From: Listeria grandensis FSL F6-0971
GTDB lineage: Bacteria; Bacillota; Bacilli; Lactobacillales; Listeriaceae
Length of the DNA stretch: 64,000 bases
Assembly (NCBI RefSeq): GCF_000525835.1
Contig: NZ_AODD01000014.1
Span: 1-64,000, forward strand
Direction of reading: 5' to 3'
Below, one piece after another: positions 36,471 through 44,965 of the stretch (the first letter of the stretch is position 1; every line of letters begins with the position of its first letter). The notes below the pieces were generated by a model that was not told where the DNA came from, did not search any database, and worked only from the letters and a program-made list of their open reading frames with translations. Both the position numbers and the translations under genes were made by a program.

Positions 36471-36519
36471 ATTAAATACTTGGTAATCGTTTTATGGTAT
36501 AGTTTATGTATTAAATACT
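36471..36519. repeat. Direct repeat around the ytkL promoter region
   Basis: ATTAAATACT occurs at 36471-36480 and 36510-36519, flanking a TATAGT-like -10 (about 36498-36503). The spacing is 39 bases (about four helical turns). It may be a regulator site or chance in AT-rich DNA. Confidence 0.3.
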
Positions 36520-36548
36520 AATGAGTAGTACAGAAGGGAAGTCAAAAT

Positions 36549-37232
36549 ATGAAAATTTCATTTCATGGTCAATCTTGTATTAAAGTGGTAACGGAGGATG
36601 TAACGATTCTTGTGGATCCGTTTATTTCGGGGAATCCGCAATGCGATTTGGTGATGGAGGATGAGAAGCCGGATTATATTATTGTCACGCACGGGCATGA
36701 TGATCATGTTGGGGATACGGTTGCTATCGCGCAACAAACAGGCGCAACGGTGATTGCGAATGTGGAATTGGCAACGTTTTTAAGTATGGAAGGTGTGGAG
36801 AATTTGGCGCCGCTACATATTGGTGGAAAGCGCGTTTTTGATTTTGGAACGGTGAAGTTAACGCAGGCATTTCATGGTTCTTCCACTGTAAAGGATGGCA
36901 AAATTATTAATTTGGGCTTGCCGACAGGATTTGTATTGTCGATCGATGGAAAGAATATTTATCATGCAGGCGATACGGGATTATTCTCAGATATGAAATT
37001 GATTGGGCAGTTAAGCGAGCTTGATGTGGCGTTTTTACCGATTGGAGACAATTTTACGATGGGGCCGGAGGATGCAGCGGTTGCCGCGGAATTTTTGCAG
37101 GCGAAAGTGGTTGTACCAATGCATTATAATACATTTCCGCTCATTGCACAGGACCCGCATGCATTTGTTGCGAGCTTGAACACGGAGTTGCGCGGGAAGG
37201 TGCTTGATATTGGCGCATCGATGACAATTTAA
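36549..37232 (+). CDS. ytkL: UPF0173 metal-dependent hydrolase (YtkL-like)
   Basis: 227-residue metallo-beta-lactamase-fold protein of unknown substrate. It has [13 protein letters not shown], the metal motif [10 protein letters not shown] (HxHxDH), a later His in AFHGSS, the Asp ligand in [12 protein letters not shown] and the closing MHYNTFP. AGAAGGGAAG precedes ATG 36549. 9 bases before ytoI; they form an operon continuing into nrnA. Confidence 0.92.
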   Translation: MKISFHGQSCIKVVTEDVTILVDPFISGNPQCDLVMEDEKPDYIIVTHGHDDHVGDTVAIAQQTGATVIANVELATFLSMEGVENLAPLHIGGKRVFDFGTVKLTQAFHGSSTVKDGKIINLGLPTGFVLSIDGKNIYHAGDTGLFSDMKLIGQLSELDVAFLPIGDNFTMGPEDAAVAAEFLQAKVVVPMHYNTFPLIAQDPHAFVASLNTELRGKVLDIGASMTI

Positions 37233-37241
37233 AGGGAATGG

Positions 37242-38567
37242 GTGAGTGGCTTGGCGACAAAGCATGAGCAGATTTTGAAATATATTGAGGAGCTTGCGGT
37301 TGGCGAGAAAATTTCGGTTCGTAAAATCGCAAAAAACTTGCAAGTGAGTGAGGGAACGGCTTACCGGGCGATTAAGGACGCGGAAATTGTCGGGTTTGTG
37401 AGCACGATTAAGCGGGTTGGAACGATTCGGATTGAGCGGAAGCAAAAGGATAGTATTGAGAAACTGACGTATGCGGAGATTGTGAATATGATCGATGGAC
37501 AAGTGCTTGGTGGTCGCGCTGGACTTCATAAATCGTTGAATAAGTTTGTGATTGGGGCGATGACGGTCGAGGCGATGGAGCGCTATACGGATGCCGGGAA
37601 CTTGGTGATTGTTGGAAACCGGGTAGGTGCGCAGGAGCTGGCGCTAGAACGCGGTGCCGCGGTACTGATTACAGGTGGTTTTGATACGGTGGACTCCGTG
37701 AAGAAATTGGCGGACGAGAAGGAATTGCCGATTTTATCGACGACGTATGATACGTTTACGGTGGCGACGATGATTAACCGGGCGATTTTTGACCAGTTGA
37801 TTAAGAAGGAAGTCGTGTTTGTGGAAGATATTTTGACGCCGATTGAGCATACGGCTTATTTGAGTACATCGGATCGGGTCGAGGATTGGTATAAGAAGGA
37901 AACCTCGACGGGACACAGCCGTTTTCCTGTGGTGAACAAGGCGATGCGGCTGCTTGGAATGATCACGAGCAAAGATGTGATTGATAAAAACTTATCGATC
38001 TCGATTGAGCGTGTGATGACAAAAAGTCCGCTGACAGTTGGGCCAAAAATGAGTGTTGCTTCGGTATCGCATATGATGATTTGGGAAGGTATCGAGGTTA
38101 TTCCAGTCGTGAAGGATGATTTGACACTGATTGGGATTGTGAGTCGGCAGGATATTTTGAAGTCGTTGCAGATGATTCAGCGTCAACCACAGATTGGAGA
38201 AACGATCGATGATACGATTACGAATCAGCTGATTGAGAAGGCGACGGATGATGCGCCGGAGCTTGATTTTCAGTTTACGGTGACGCCACAGATGACGAAT
38301 AGTATTGGAACGCTTTCTTACGGTGTATTTACGCAAATCGTGTGCGATGTCGTGCAGCAAAAACTGTTTTCTTTGAAAAAACGCAATGTGGCGATTGAAA
38401 ATATTTCGATTTACTTTTTAAAACCGATACAGATGGATGCGACAATCGTGATTAAACCGCGGATTCTTGAGATGGGACGCAAAGCGGGAAAAATTGATGT
38501 GGAGCTTTATTTGGAAGGTATTTTAGTTGGGAAGTCCATTGTGGCTTGTCAAATGATGGAACGTTAA
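37242..38567 (+). CDS. ytoI: HTH-DRTGG-CBS-hotdog regulatory protein (YtoI)
   Basis: Up to 441 residues from GTG 37242; TTG 37251 (ATKHEQILKYIEEL after Met) is an equally possible start. Order of domains: N-terminal helix-turn-helix (ISVRKIAKNLQVSEGTAYRAIKDAE), DRTGG domain (about 70-180), two CBS motifs (about 190-310, YLSTSDRVEDWY ... VPSHM-type repeats ending IVSRQDIL) and a C-terminal hotdog thioesterase-like domain. CBS and DRTGG domains usually bind adenine nucleotides. It is a candidate nucleotide-responsive transcription factor; its target is unknown. Position between ytkL and nrnA is conserved in Bacillus. Confidence 0.9.
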   Translation: MSGLATKHEQILKYIEELAVGEKISVRKIAKNLQVSEGTAYRAIKDAEIVGFVSTIKRVGTIRIERKQKDSIEKLTYAEIVNMIDGQVLGGRAGLHKSLNKFVIGAMTVEAMERYTDAGNLVIVGNRVGAQELALERGAAVLITGGFDTVDSVKKLADEKELPILSTTYDTFTVATMINRAIFDQLIKKEVVFVEDILTPIEHTAYLSTSDRVEDWYKKETSTGHSRFPVVNKAMRLLGMITSKDVIDKNLSISIERVMTKSPLTVGPKMSVASVSHMMIWEGIEVIPVVKDDLTLIGIVSRQDILKSLQMIQRQPQIGETIDDTITNQLIEKATDDAPELDFQFTVTPQMTNSIGTLSYGVFTQIVCDVVQQKLFSLKKRNVAIENISIYFLKPIQMDATIVIKPRILEMGRKAGKIDVELYLEGILVGKSIVACQMMER

Positions 38568-38585
38568 GGATTGGTGGAGACGTAG

Positions 38586-39515
38586 ATGAAAAGAGCCATT
38601 TTAGATGTTATCAAAAAATATGAGACGATTATTATACATCGTCATGTAAGGCCAGATCCAGATGCCTATGGTTCACAGATGGGTTTAGCAGCTATTTTGA
38701 AGGGAAATTTCCCAGAGAAGCAGGTGCTGTGCGCAGGGACTGGTGAGCCATCGCTTGATTTTTTAGGTAAGGTTGATGCGATCGCGGATGATGTGTACAA
38801 AGAGGCGCTTGTCATCGTTTGTGATACAGCAAATACGGAGCGGATTGATGATGCGCGGTACGCTTTCGGTAAGGAGCTTGTGAAAATCGACCATCATCCG
38901 AATGAGGATGCGTATGGCGATTATATCTGGGTAGACACGAATGCTTCCTCTTGTAGTGAGATGATAGTCGCGTTTGTGGAGGAATTCCCGAAAGAATTGG
39001 CGTTGAATGAGGCAGCAGCGAGATTATTTTATGCAGGGATTGTTGGTGATACGGGACGCTTTTTGTTCCCGAATACGACGCCGACAACATTGCGTTATGC
39101 GGCTGATTTAGTTACGTTTCCCTTTGACCGGACGGAAATATTCACAAAAATGTATGAAACGCCGATGAATGCGGTGAAATTGTCGGGGTACATTTTGCAA
39201 CATTTCCAGATGTCAAAAAATGGTGCTGCTTACATGTATATCAATCAGGAGATGTTGCAAAAATTCGATGTAACACCTCGTGATGCCTCCCAGTTAGTGA
39301 ATCGAATCGATAGTGTGATTGGGATTAAGGCGTGGATTTTATTTGTTGAAGATGGCGAAACGATTCGGGCTCGGTTGCGTTCGAAGGGACCGGTTATAAA
39401 CGGCCTAGCGAAAGAATATCGCGGGGGTGGGCATCCATTGGCATCAGGCGCAACACTTGAATCCGAATCCGAAATTCCAGAAATGGTCGCTAAATTAGAA
39501 GTATTATGTAAATAA
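38586..39515 (+). CDS. nrnA: Bifunctional oligoribonuclease / pAp phosphatase NrnA
   Basis: DHH-DHHA1 phosphoesterase, 309 residues, degrading short RNA and 3'-phosphoadenosine-5'-phosphate. The motifs are IIIHRHVRPDPDAYGSQ, VCDTANTERID, KIDHHPNEDAYGD (DHH), and GDTGRFLFPNTT; the DHHA1 substrate loop is YRGGGHPLASGA. TGGTGGAGACG precedes ATG 38586. Last gene of the ytkL-ytoI-nrnA run. Confidence 0.94.
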   Translation: MKRAILDVIKKYETIIIHRHVRPDPDAYGSQMGLAAILKGNFPEKQVLCAGTGEPSLDFLGKVDAIADDVYKEALVIVCDTANTERIDDARYAFGKELVKIDHHPNEDAYGDYIWVDTNASSCSEMIVAFVEEFPKELALNEAAARLFYAGIVGDTGRFLFPNTTPTTLRYAADLVTFPFDRTEIFTKMYETPMNAVKLSGYILQHFQMSKNGAAYMYINQEMLQKFDVTPRDASQLVNRIDSVIGIKAWILFVEDGETIRARLRSKGPVINGLAKEYRGGGHPLASGATLESESEIPEMVAKLEVLCK

Positions 39516-39520
39516 TAAAA

Positions 39521-39558
39521 GGAGCAGTAAACCATTTTTTGGTATACTGCTTCTTCTT
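39521..39558 (+). terminator. Terminator after nrnA
   Basis: GAGCAGTA-ACC pairs with GGT-ATACTGCTTC across a T-rich loop; TTCTTT follows. It marks the left edge of an accessory block. Confidence 0.7.
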
Positions 39559-39603
39559 TATGCATGTATACCGATGTGAATTCGAATCGAGTCATCCGGA
39601 GAA

Positions 39604-39816
39604 TTGGTGATACTAGCGCTGAAAAAAGCAATACATCTTATGTTTCATCCATCCGTATACTGCCGACTGTTGCCGATTTTTTCAGAAGAAATCAATGAGA
39701 ACCAAGAGAAGGCGCTTACATTTAGTGTGGAAGCTTGCTATGTGCAGCCTTTGTATCTTTTTTATAGTGAAACAACACAATTTATCTACAGTAAACCGAA
39801 ATCACTTTTGGTATAA
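39604..39816 (+). CDS. Doubtful small ORF (70 aa)
   Basis: An open frame from TTG 39604 (or GTG 39607) that starts close to CCGGAG. The product has no recognisable domain and mixed composition. The stretch from nrnA to 39834 otherwise holds only the terminator and an extended -10 (TGGTATAAT, 39809-39817) for the next ORF. I would not rely on this gene. Confidence 0.2.
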   Translation: MVILALKKAIHLMFHPSVYCRLLPIFSEEINENQEKALTFSVEACYVQPLYLFYSETTQFIYSKPKSLLV

Positions 39817-39834
39817 TTAGGTGAGGTGATTTAG

Positions 39835-40207
39835 ATGGTAGAGATTAAAGAAATGGGAATTCAAAAATACAGAATTAGACAGTTGAATGCTTACTTATTG
39901 GATATTTTTGAGCGAACTGGAAAAATTTACGTTGACGTAATGAGGTACGGCATTGTATCTGATATGGGAGTGTAGAATTTCTGATATTTTTAGTTCTTAT
40001 CAATCCATTATTCATTTAATTCAGAATAATAATGATTTACAATTTAAAGAAGTCGACCTGCTATTTGATTGTTGGGAAAAGGTTTGTTTGGGCCTTTTAG
40101 ATGTACATCATTGTGAAAATATAGAGAATCTTCGCTGTGAGTATCAATCGTTTTCGGATCAATTTGAAGTGGTTAACGCTAAACTGTGCTCGATGTCAAA
40201 ACTATAA
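39835..40207 (+). pseudogene. Small helical protein gene, probably frameshifted
   Basis: ATG 39835 has a strong GGTGAGGTG site and encodes 46 residues to TAG 39975. A second frame (+1) then continues from about 39965 to 40207 with an amphipathic helical sequence. Deleting one G of the GGG at 39966-39968 joins them to 123 residues, reading SDMECRISDIFSSYQ over the junction. A good promoter (TGGTATAAT) and a terminator flank it. I do not recognise the family; the joined product is all-helical, acidic and cysteine-containing. The single-G lesion may be real or a sequencing error. Confidence 0.45.
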
Positions 40208-40244
40208 AAACTAGTTTTTATATGAAAAAGGCGAATAAGTGAAG

Positions 40245-40301
40245 AATGGAACTGTGTTTTCGAGGCCTACGCGGACTTTGAAAAAGCAGTTCCATTTTTT
40301 A
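40245..40301 (+). terminator. Terminator after the small helical ORF
   Basis: Perfect 10-bp stem AATGGAACTG (40245-40254) with CAGTTCCATT (40287-40296), an inner TTTTC/GAAAA stem, and T run. It overlaps the end of the convergent araC gene. Confidence 0.8.
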
Positions 40302-41132
40302 GCTTGTTTTTTTGAGGACGTCAGATGGGGGGAAGCCATAGTATTTTTTGAAAAGTTTGCTGAAATAAAAGGCATCATTGTACCCGACGAGTTTGGCGGC
40401 TTCTTTTACGGTAACGTCTTGTGATGCGAGTAAGTCATGGGCGCGTGATAAGCGAATTTTGATCAGGTAATTGATTGGAGAGTCGCCGGTTTCTTCTTTG
40501 AAAATTTTGGAGATGTAGGTCGGACTGATGTACATCGTCTGAGAGAGGCTGGATAGGGTTACGTCTTCCGTGTGATGTTTCTCCATATAATGAATGATTT
40601 CATTGACGAGTGTTTGTTTTTCTTGGGCTTCGGTCGAGAGTTTGAAGCCGTTATTTTCGAGTTGTTCTGGATCGGCGTCACGCAAAATATAAATGATTAA
40701 GTGCATTACGAGCGCTTTTAGCATGAGGTCATAGCCAGGTTTTTCATGGTATTTTTCGGCGAGTAGTTGCGTACAAGTTTCCATGAATTGGGTTTTGTTT
40801 TCGCCTAGGCGGATGACCGATGTCTTGAATGGGAACGTGTCGCGCGGGTAACCTTCGAGTGAGAAATGGCGGAAACCAATGTGAATTTGCGTGTTTTCAG
40901 CACCTTCTTTGGAAAATTCGAAATGATCGATGCCCGGATTGAAAAGAAGAACATCACCTGCTTGAAGATGGTAAATTTTATTGTCGATATTGTAGTCGAC
41001 AGTTCCAGAATAGATGATGCTCATTTCAATAAAATCGTGATGATGCCGTGTCCCGGTACGCACTTCGTTCATGTAGCAATCGGCAACGTATAGGATTTGC
41101 GGGTTGAAGGTAGTTGTGTTGATTTTTAGCAT
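40299..41132 (-). CDS. AraC family transcriptional regulator
   Basis: 277 residues from ATG 41132, preceded by GGGAGG; a start nine codons upstream is less likely. The N-terminal cupin-like sensor has RHHHDFIEMSIIYSGTVDYNIDNKIYHLQAGDVLLFNPGIDH. The C-terminal double helix-turn-helix is LSSLSQTMYISPTYISKIFKEETGDSPINYLIKIRLSRAHDLL and VGYNDAFYFSKLFKKYYGFPPSDVLKK. This type usually senses sugars or cell-envelope compounds. It is divergent from the ABC exporter genes and probably controls them. TGAAAAG...CTTTTCA (41238-41260) in the intergenic region is a candidate operator. Confidence 0.92.
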   Translation of the reverse strand: MLKINTTTFNPQILYVADCYMNEVRTGTRHHHDFIEMSIIYSGTVDYNIDNKIYHLQAGDVLLFNPGIDHFEFSKEGAENTQIHIGFRHFSLEGYPRDTFPFKTSVIRLGENKTQFMETCTQLLAEKYHEKPGYDLMLKALVMHLIIYILRDADPEQLENNGFKLSTEAQEKQTLVNEIIHYMEKHHTEDVTLSSLSQTMYISPTYISKIFKEETGDSPINYLIKIRLSRAHDLLASQDVTVKEAAKLVGYNDAFYFSKLFKKYYGFPPSDVLKKTS

Positions 41133-41237
41133 TTTTGTTCCTCCCTTGGTTTGTTGCATGAAATGAATGCGCTTACTAAAATAGTGTAAGTCTATTTCTG
41201 TTTAGTTGGATACTTGGCGTTTCTTATTTGTGATTCT

Positions 41238-41260
41238 TGAAAAGCGTCGTTTACTTTTCA
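41238..41260. promoter_or_regulatory. Dyad between araC and the ABC exporter genes
   Basis: 7-bp arms TGAAAAG (41238-41244) and CTTTTCA (41254-41260) with a 9-base centre. Possible AraC-type operator; no clean promoter was identified in this 230-base gap. Confidence 0.3.
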
Positions 41261-41364
41261 TTCATTATACAACATTCTCCATCCTTTTTCCTAACATAGA
41301 CCATTCTTTTTTGCAGGGAGGGGAGTAAAATAGGGTGGATGAATAGTTGAAATGGGGTGGTTTT

Positions 41365-43113
41365 GTGGCTAGTTTGAAATGGATTTGGCACTATACGAAA
41401 GGGAAAAGAGGCTTTGTTTGGCTCTCAGTGGTTTTCATTGTCATTGCGTCGTTGCTTAGCCTAGTCTATCCGCTTGTCGGTGGGAAGGTTGTTGATGATG
41501 TGATTCAACAGGGGAAAATGAGCTGGTTGTTGCCGCTCCTTGGCATTATGATTGGGACGACGCTGTTGCGGACAATTCTGCGCTATACGTATCAGATTAT
41601 GTTTGAACGTGTGGGACAAAATGCGCTTTTTCAAATTCGGGAGGACTTATATAAAAAATTGCAGTCTCTCGATTTTGCTTTTTTTAATAATACGCGGGTC
41701 GGGGATATTATGGCGCGCATGACAGGGGATACGGACGCCATTCGGCATTTTGTGTCGTGGGTTGTTTATAATATTTTGGAAAATGCGTTTTTGTTCTTAT
41801 TTGCGATTATTGTGATGGCTTCGCTTGATTGGAAATTGACGCTGACACTTGTTTTGGTGACGCCGTTTATTGCGATTTTGACGATGCGGATGTCTGCGAA
41901 GGCACAGCCGATTTTTTATGAGATTCGGGAAAGCTTTTCACGGCTTAATTCGATGGTGGAAGAGAATATTAGCGGGAACCGTGTGGTGAAGGCGTTTGCG
42001 CGTGAGGAGTATGAAATCGAGAAGTTTAATGCGCACAATGAAGATTTTAAAAAGCGTAACATGGATTCGGCGGCGGTTTCGAAGCGGTATTTGCCAGTAC
42101 TTGATTCGCTTGCAGGGACGCTTGTCATTATTACACTCATTTTTGGTGGCTTTCTAGTGATGAAAAATCAGATGACGCTCGGTGATTTGGTCGCGTTTAA
42201 TGGGTTCTTGTGGATGCTGAATGGGCCGATGCGGATGAGTGGTTGGTTGATCAATGATGCGCAACGCTTCGTAGCTTCTTCGTTTAAAATTCGAGATATG
42301 CTGGAAACGGAGACGAAAATTCCGATTCATTCAGAAAAAGCCGCGCCAGAATTAAAGGGATTCGTGGAATTTCAGAATGTGTCGTTTCATTTTGAGGATG
42401 ATCCAGATACGGACGTGTTGACGAATATTTCGCTCACGGCGGCCCCTGGTCAGACGATAGCTATTTTGGGTGAAACGGGGGCAGGGAAGTCGACGTTGGT
42501 GAATTTGATTTGTCGCTTTTATGATCCGACGGCAGGTATTATTTTGATTGACGGAATGGATGCAAGAAAATGGCATGTACGGGAGCTTCGGGATCATATT
42601 GCGACAGTGATGCAGGACATTTTCTTGTTCTCAGATACGATTGAGGGGAATATTGCTTTTGGTGCACCGGATGCAACGATGGAGGATGTGCAACGGATGG
42701 CGCGAATTGCGGATGCAGATCATTTTATTGAGCGGATGCCAGAGAGTTATGACACGATTGTCGGTGAGCGCGGTGTTGGCTTGTCGGGTGGCCAGAAACA
42801 GCGTATTTCACTTGCCCGAGCGTTGTTGAAAGATCCGTCGATTCTGATTTTGGACGATACAACATCGGCTGTGGATATGGAAACAGAAGTGAAAATTCAA
42901 GGGGAACTTGGTAAGATTACGCAAGACAAGACGACGTTCATTATCGCGCACCGGATTTCGTCGGTGAAGGACGCGGATGAGATTTTAATTTTAGATCATG
43001 GAAAAATCGTAGAGCGGGGAACACATAGCTCGCTACTTGCGGAAAAAGGCTATTATTACGATATTTATCAGAAACAATTAGGGTTGGAGGTGGATGACAA
43101 TGGCGCGCAATAA
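41365..43113 (+). CDS. ABC exporter half-transporter with degenerate ATP site
   Basis: 582 residues from GTG 41365 (GGGGTGG 5 bases upstream; an in-frame TTG 41347 lies further up). Type IV exporter: six membrane helices (about residues 14-300), then the ATPase with Walker A GETGAGKST, signature LSGGQKQR and Walker B ILILDDTTSAVD. The catalytic Glu after the Walker B Asp is replaced by Asp, as in the BmrC/LmrC-type half of heterodimeric exporters. The partner is encoded directly downstream with overlap. It is likely to export drugs, peptides or lipids under control of the divergent AraC gene; substrate unknown. Confidence 0.92.
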   Translation: MASLKWIWHYTKGKRGFVWLSVVFIVIASLLSLVYPLVGGKVVDDVIQQGKMSWLLPLLGIMIGTTLLRTILRYTYQIMFERVGQNALFQIREDLYKKLQSLDFAFFNNTRVGDIMARMTGDTDAIRHFVSWVVYNILENAFLFLFAIIVMASLDWKLTLTLVLVTPFIAILTMRMSAKAQPIFYEIRESFSRLNSMVEENISGNRVVKAFAREEYEIEKFNAHNEDFKKRNMDSAAVSKRYLPVLDSLAGTLVIITLIFGGFLVMKNQMTLGDLVAFNGFLWMLNGPMRMSGWLINDAQRFVASSFKIRDMLETETKIPIHSEKAAPELKGFVEFQNVSFHFEDDPDTDVLTNISLTAAPGQTIAILGETGAGKSTLVNLICRFYDPTAGIILIDGMDARKWHVRELRDHIATVMQDIFLFSDTIEGNIAFGAPDATMEDVQRMARIADADHFIERMPESYDTIVGERGVGLSGGQKQRISLARALLKDPSILILDDTTSAVDMETEVKIQGELGKITQDKTTFIIAHRISSVKDADEILILDHGKIVERGTHSSLLAEKGYYYDIYQKQLGLEVDDNGAQ

Positions 43114-44881
43114 GTTTAATGTGGATGAGGAACTGGAATCAGAATTTAATATCGCGCATTTGAAACGCATTATGGTATTCGTGAAGCCTTATCGAAAAGC
43201 GATTTATGTGACGCTCTTTGTCATCTTATTGGCGAACGTGGCGACGATGCTTGGCCCCTATTTAACTAAAGTAGTCATTGACAACGCGATTCCGAACAAA
43301 AATATGACGCTACTTGCTTGGATTGGTGTTGTGTTTGTGCTGTCTGTCATCGTGACAGGCATCTGTATGTGGTATCGGATTGGCTCGATCACGCGGATTG
43401 GTCAAGATATTTTAAAAGATATGCGAGCATCCATATTTGAACATTTGCAAAAACTTCCATTCGCATATTTCGACAGTCGGCCGCATGGGAAAATTTTGAT
43501 TCGGGTTGTTAATTACATCAACATGTTAAGTGATCTGCTTTCGAATGGCTTGATTAATCTGATTTCCGATGTTTTAAGCGTTGCTGTAACGCTGGCCTTT
43601 ATGTTCGCAATCGATGTTAAAATGACGCTTTATAGCTTGATTCTGATTCCAGTGCTGTTCGTGATGGTGATGTTCATTAAAAATGCCCAACGTCGTGCGT
43701 ATCAACAACTGAGTAATAAGCAGTCCAATTTGAATGCGTATATCCACGAAAGCATCGCAGGCATTAAAGTGACGCAATCTTTCTCTCGTGAAAAGGAAAA
43801 CCATGAAATTTTTACAGAAGTAAGCGATGCGTATCGCGATTCCTGGATGAAAGCCGTCAAAATTCAATTCTTGCTATGGCCAGGCGTGCAAAATATTGCA
43901 GTCATCACGACGTGCCTGATTTATTTCCTAGGTATAAAAGGATTCGGCGTCGAAGTCTCAACAGGGACGCTTGTTGCTTTTGTGGGTTATGTCGGGAACT
44001 TTTGGAATCCAGTTATTAATATTGGGAATTTCTACAATTCTTTGATTACAGCAACAGCTTACTTGGAGCGTATTTTTGAAACGATGGATGTAGAACCGGA
44101 CATTAAAGACTTGCCAAATGCGCGCTCAATGCCACTTATTAAAGGAAATGTGTGTTTTGATGATGTTCGTTTTCGCTATGAAGAAGGCAAAGATATCTTA
44201 AAAGGCATTTCGTTCGATGTAAAAGCTGGTGAAAGCATTGCGCTTGTTGGACCAACTGGTGCGGGGAAGACAACGGTGATCAATTTACTGAGTCGTTTTT
44301 ACGATATTAATGGCGGCGAGATTTCGATCGATGGGGAGAATATTGCGGAAGTGACATTGCGATCCTTACGTGAGCAGATGGGCGTGATGCTACAGGATAC
44401 CTTCATTTTCTCAGGAACCATTTTAGAGAATATTCGTTATGGGAAACTTACTGCAACGGAAGAAGAAGTCATAGCAGCGGCTAAAATTGTTCGGGCACAT
44501 GATTTCATAACGGAACTAAAAGGAGGCTATCATGCAGAGGTAAAGGAGCGCGGAAGCACGCTTTCTGCTGGGCAAAGACAGCTCATTTCTTTTGCTCGAG
44601 CACTACTTGCCGATCCAAAAATTCTCATTCTAGATGAGGCGACATCGAGTATCGATACGCAAACCGAGATGCTTTTACAAGAAGGGCTAGAAAAATTGCT
44701 AGAAGGGCGGACCTCGTTCATTATCGCGCATCGGCTTTCCACGATTAAAAACAGTTCTCGGATTTTTTATATTGATAACGGCAGGGTGCAAGAAGCAGGT
44801 AGCCATGCGGAATTGATGGCGAAGAAAGGCTATTACTACCAGTTATATCAATCCCAATTCGACATGTTGCAAGCACTGTAG
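43100..44881 (+). CDS. ABC exporter half-transporter, partner with consensus Walker B
   Basis: 593 residues from ATG 43100, 8 bases after GGAGGTGG (ATG 43094 is too near). It overlaps the upstream gene by 14 bases. Six-helix membrane domain and ATPase with Walker A GPTGAGKTT, Q-loop MLQDTFIFSGTI, signature LSAGQRQL and Walker B ILILDEATSSID with the catalytic Glu. Together with the first subunit this gives one consensus and one degenerate ATP site, the BmrCD/LmrCD/TM287-288 pattern; the altered signature (LSAGQ) faces the degenerate site. It is the end of the accessory block inserted before dnaE. Confidence 0.92.
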   Translation: MARNKFNVDEELESEFNIAHLKRIMVFVKPYRKAIYVTLFVILLANVATMLGPYLTKVVIDNAIPNKNMTLLAWIGVVFVLSVIVTGICMWYRIGSITRIGQDILKDMRASIFEHLQKLPFAYFDSRPHGKILIRVVNYINMLSDLLSNGLINLISDVLSVAVTLAFMFAIDVKMTLYSLILIPVLFVMVMFIKNAQRRAYQQLSNKQSNLNAYIHESIAGIKVTQSFSREKENHEIFTEVSDAYRDSWMKAVKIQFLLWPGVQNIAVITTCLIYFLGIKGFGVEVSTGTLVAFVGYVGNFWNPVINIGNFYNSLITATAYLERIFETMDVEPDIKDLPNARSMPLIKGNVCFDDVRFRYEEGKDILKGISFDVKAGESIALVGPTGAGKTTVINLLSRFYDINGGEISIDGENIAEVTLRSLREQMGVMLQDTFIFSGTILENIRYGKLTATEEEVIAAAKIVRAHDFITELKGGYHAEVKERGSTLSAGQRQLISFARALLADPKILILDEATSSIDTQTEMLLQEGLEKLLEGRTSFIIAHRLSTIKNSSRIFYIDNGRVQEAGSHAELMAKKGYYYQLYQSQFDMLQAL

Positions 44882-44965
44882 AAATAAATGCGAACGTATG
44901 GTTTCTTTTTATGCGCACAACCGATATAATAGAGAGGAGAGTATCTAGGAGAGGAGTGAAGGATA

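Noticed and set aside
41162-41176. cre-like ATGAATGCGCTTACT upstream of araC
   Set aside because: Two mismatches at conserved positions and no carbon-metabolism context.
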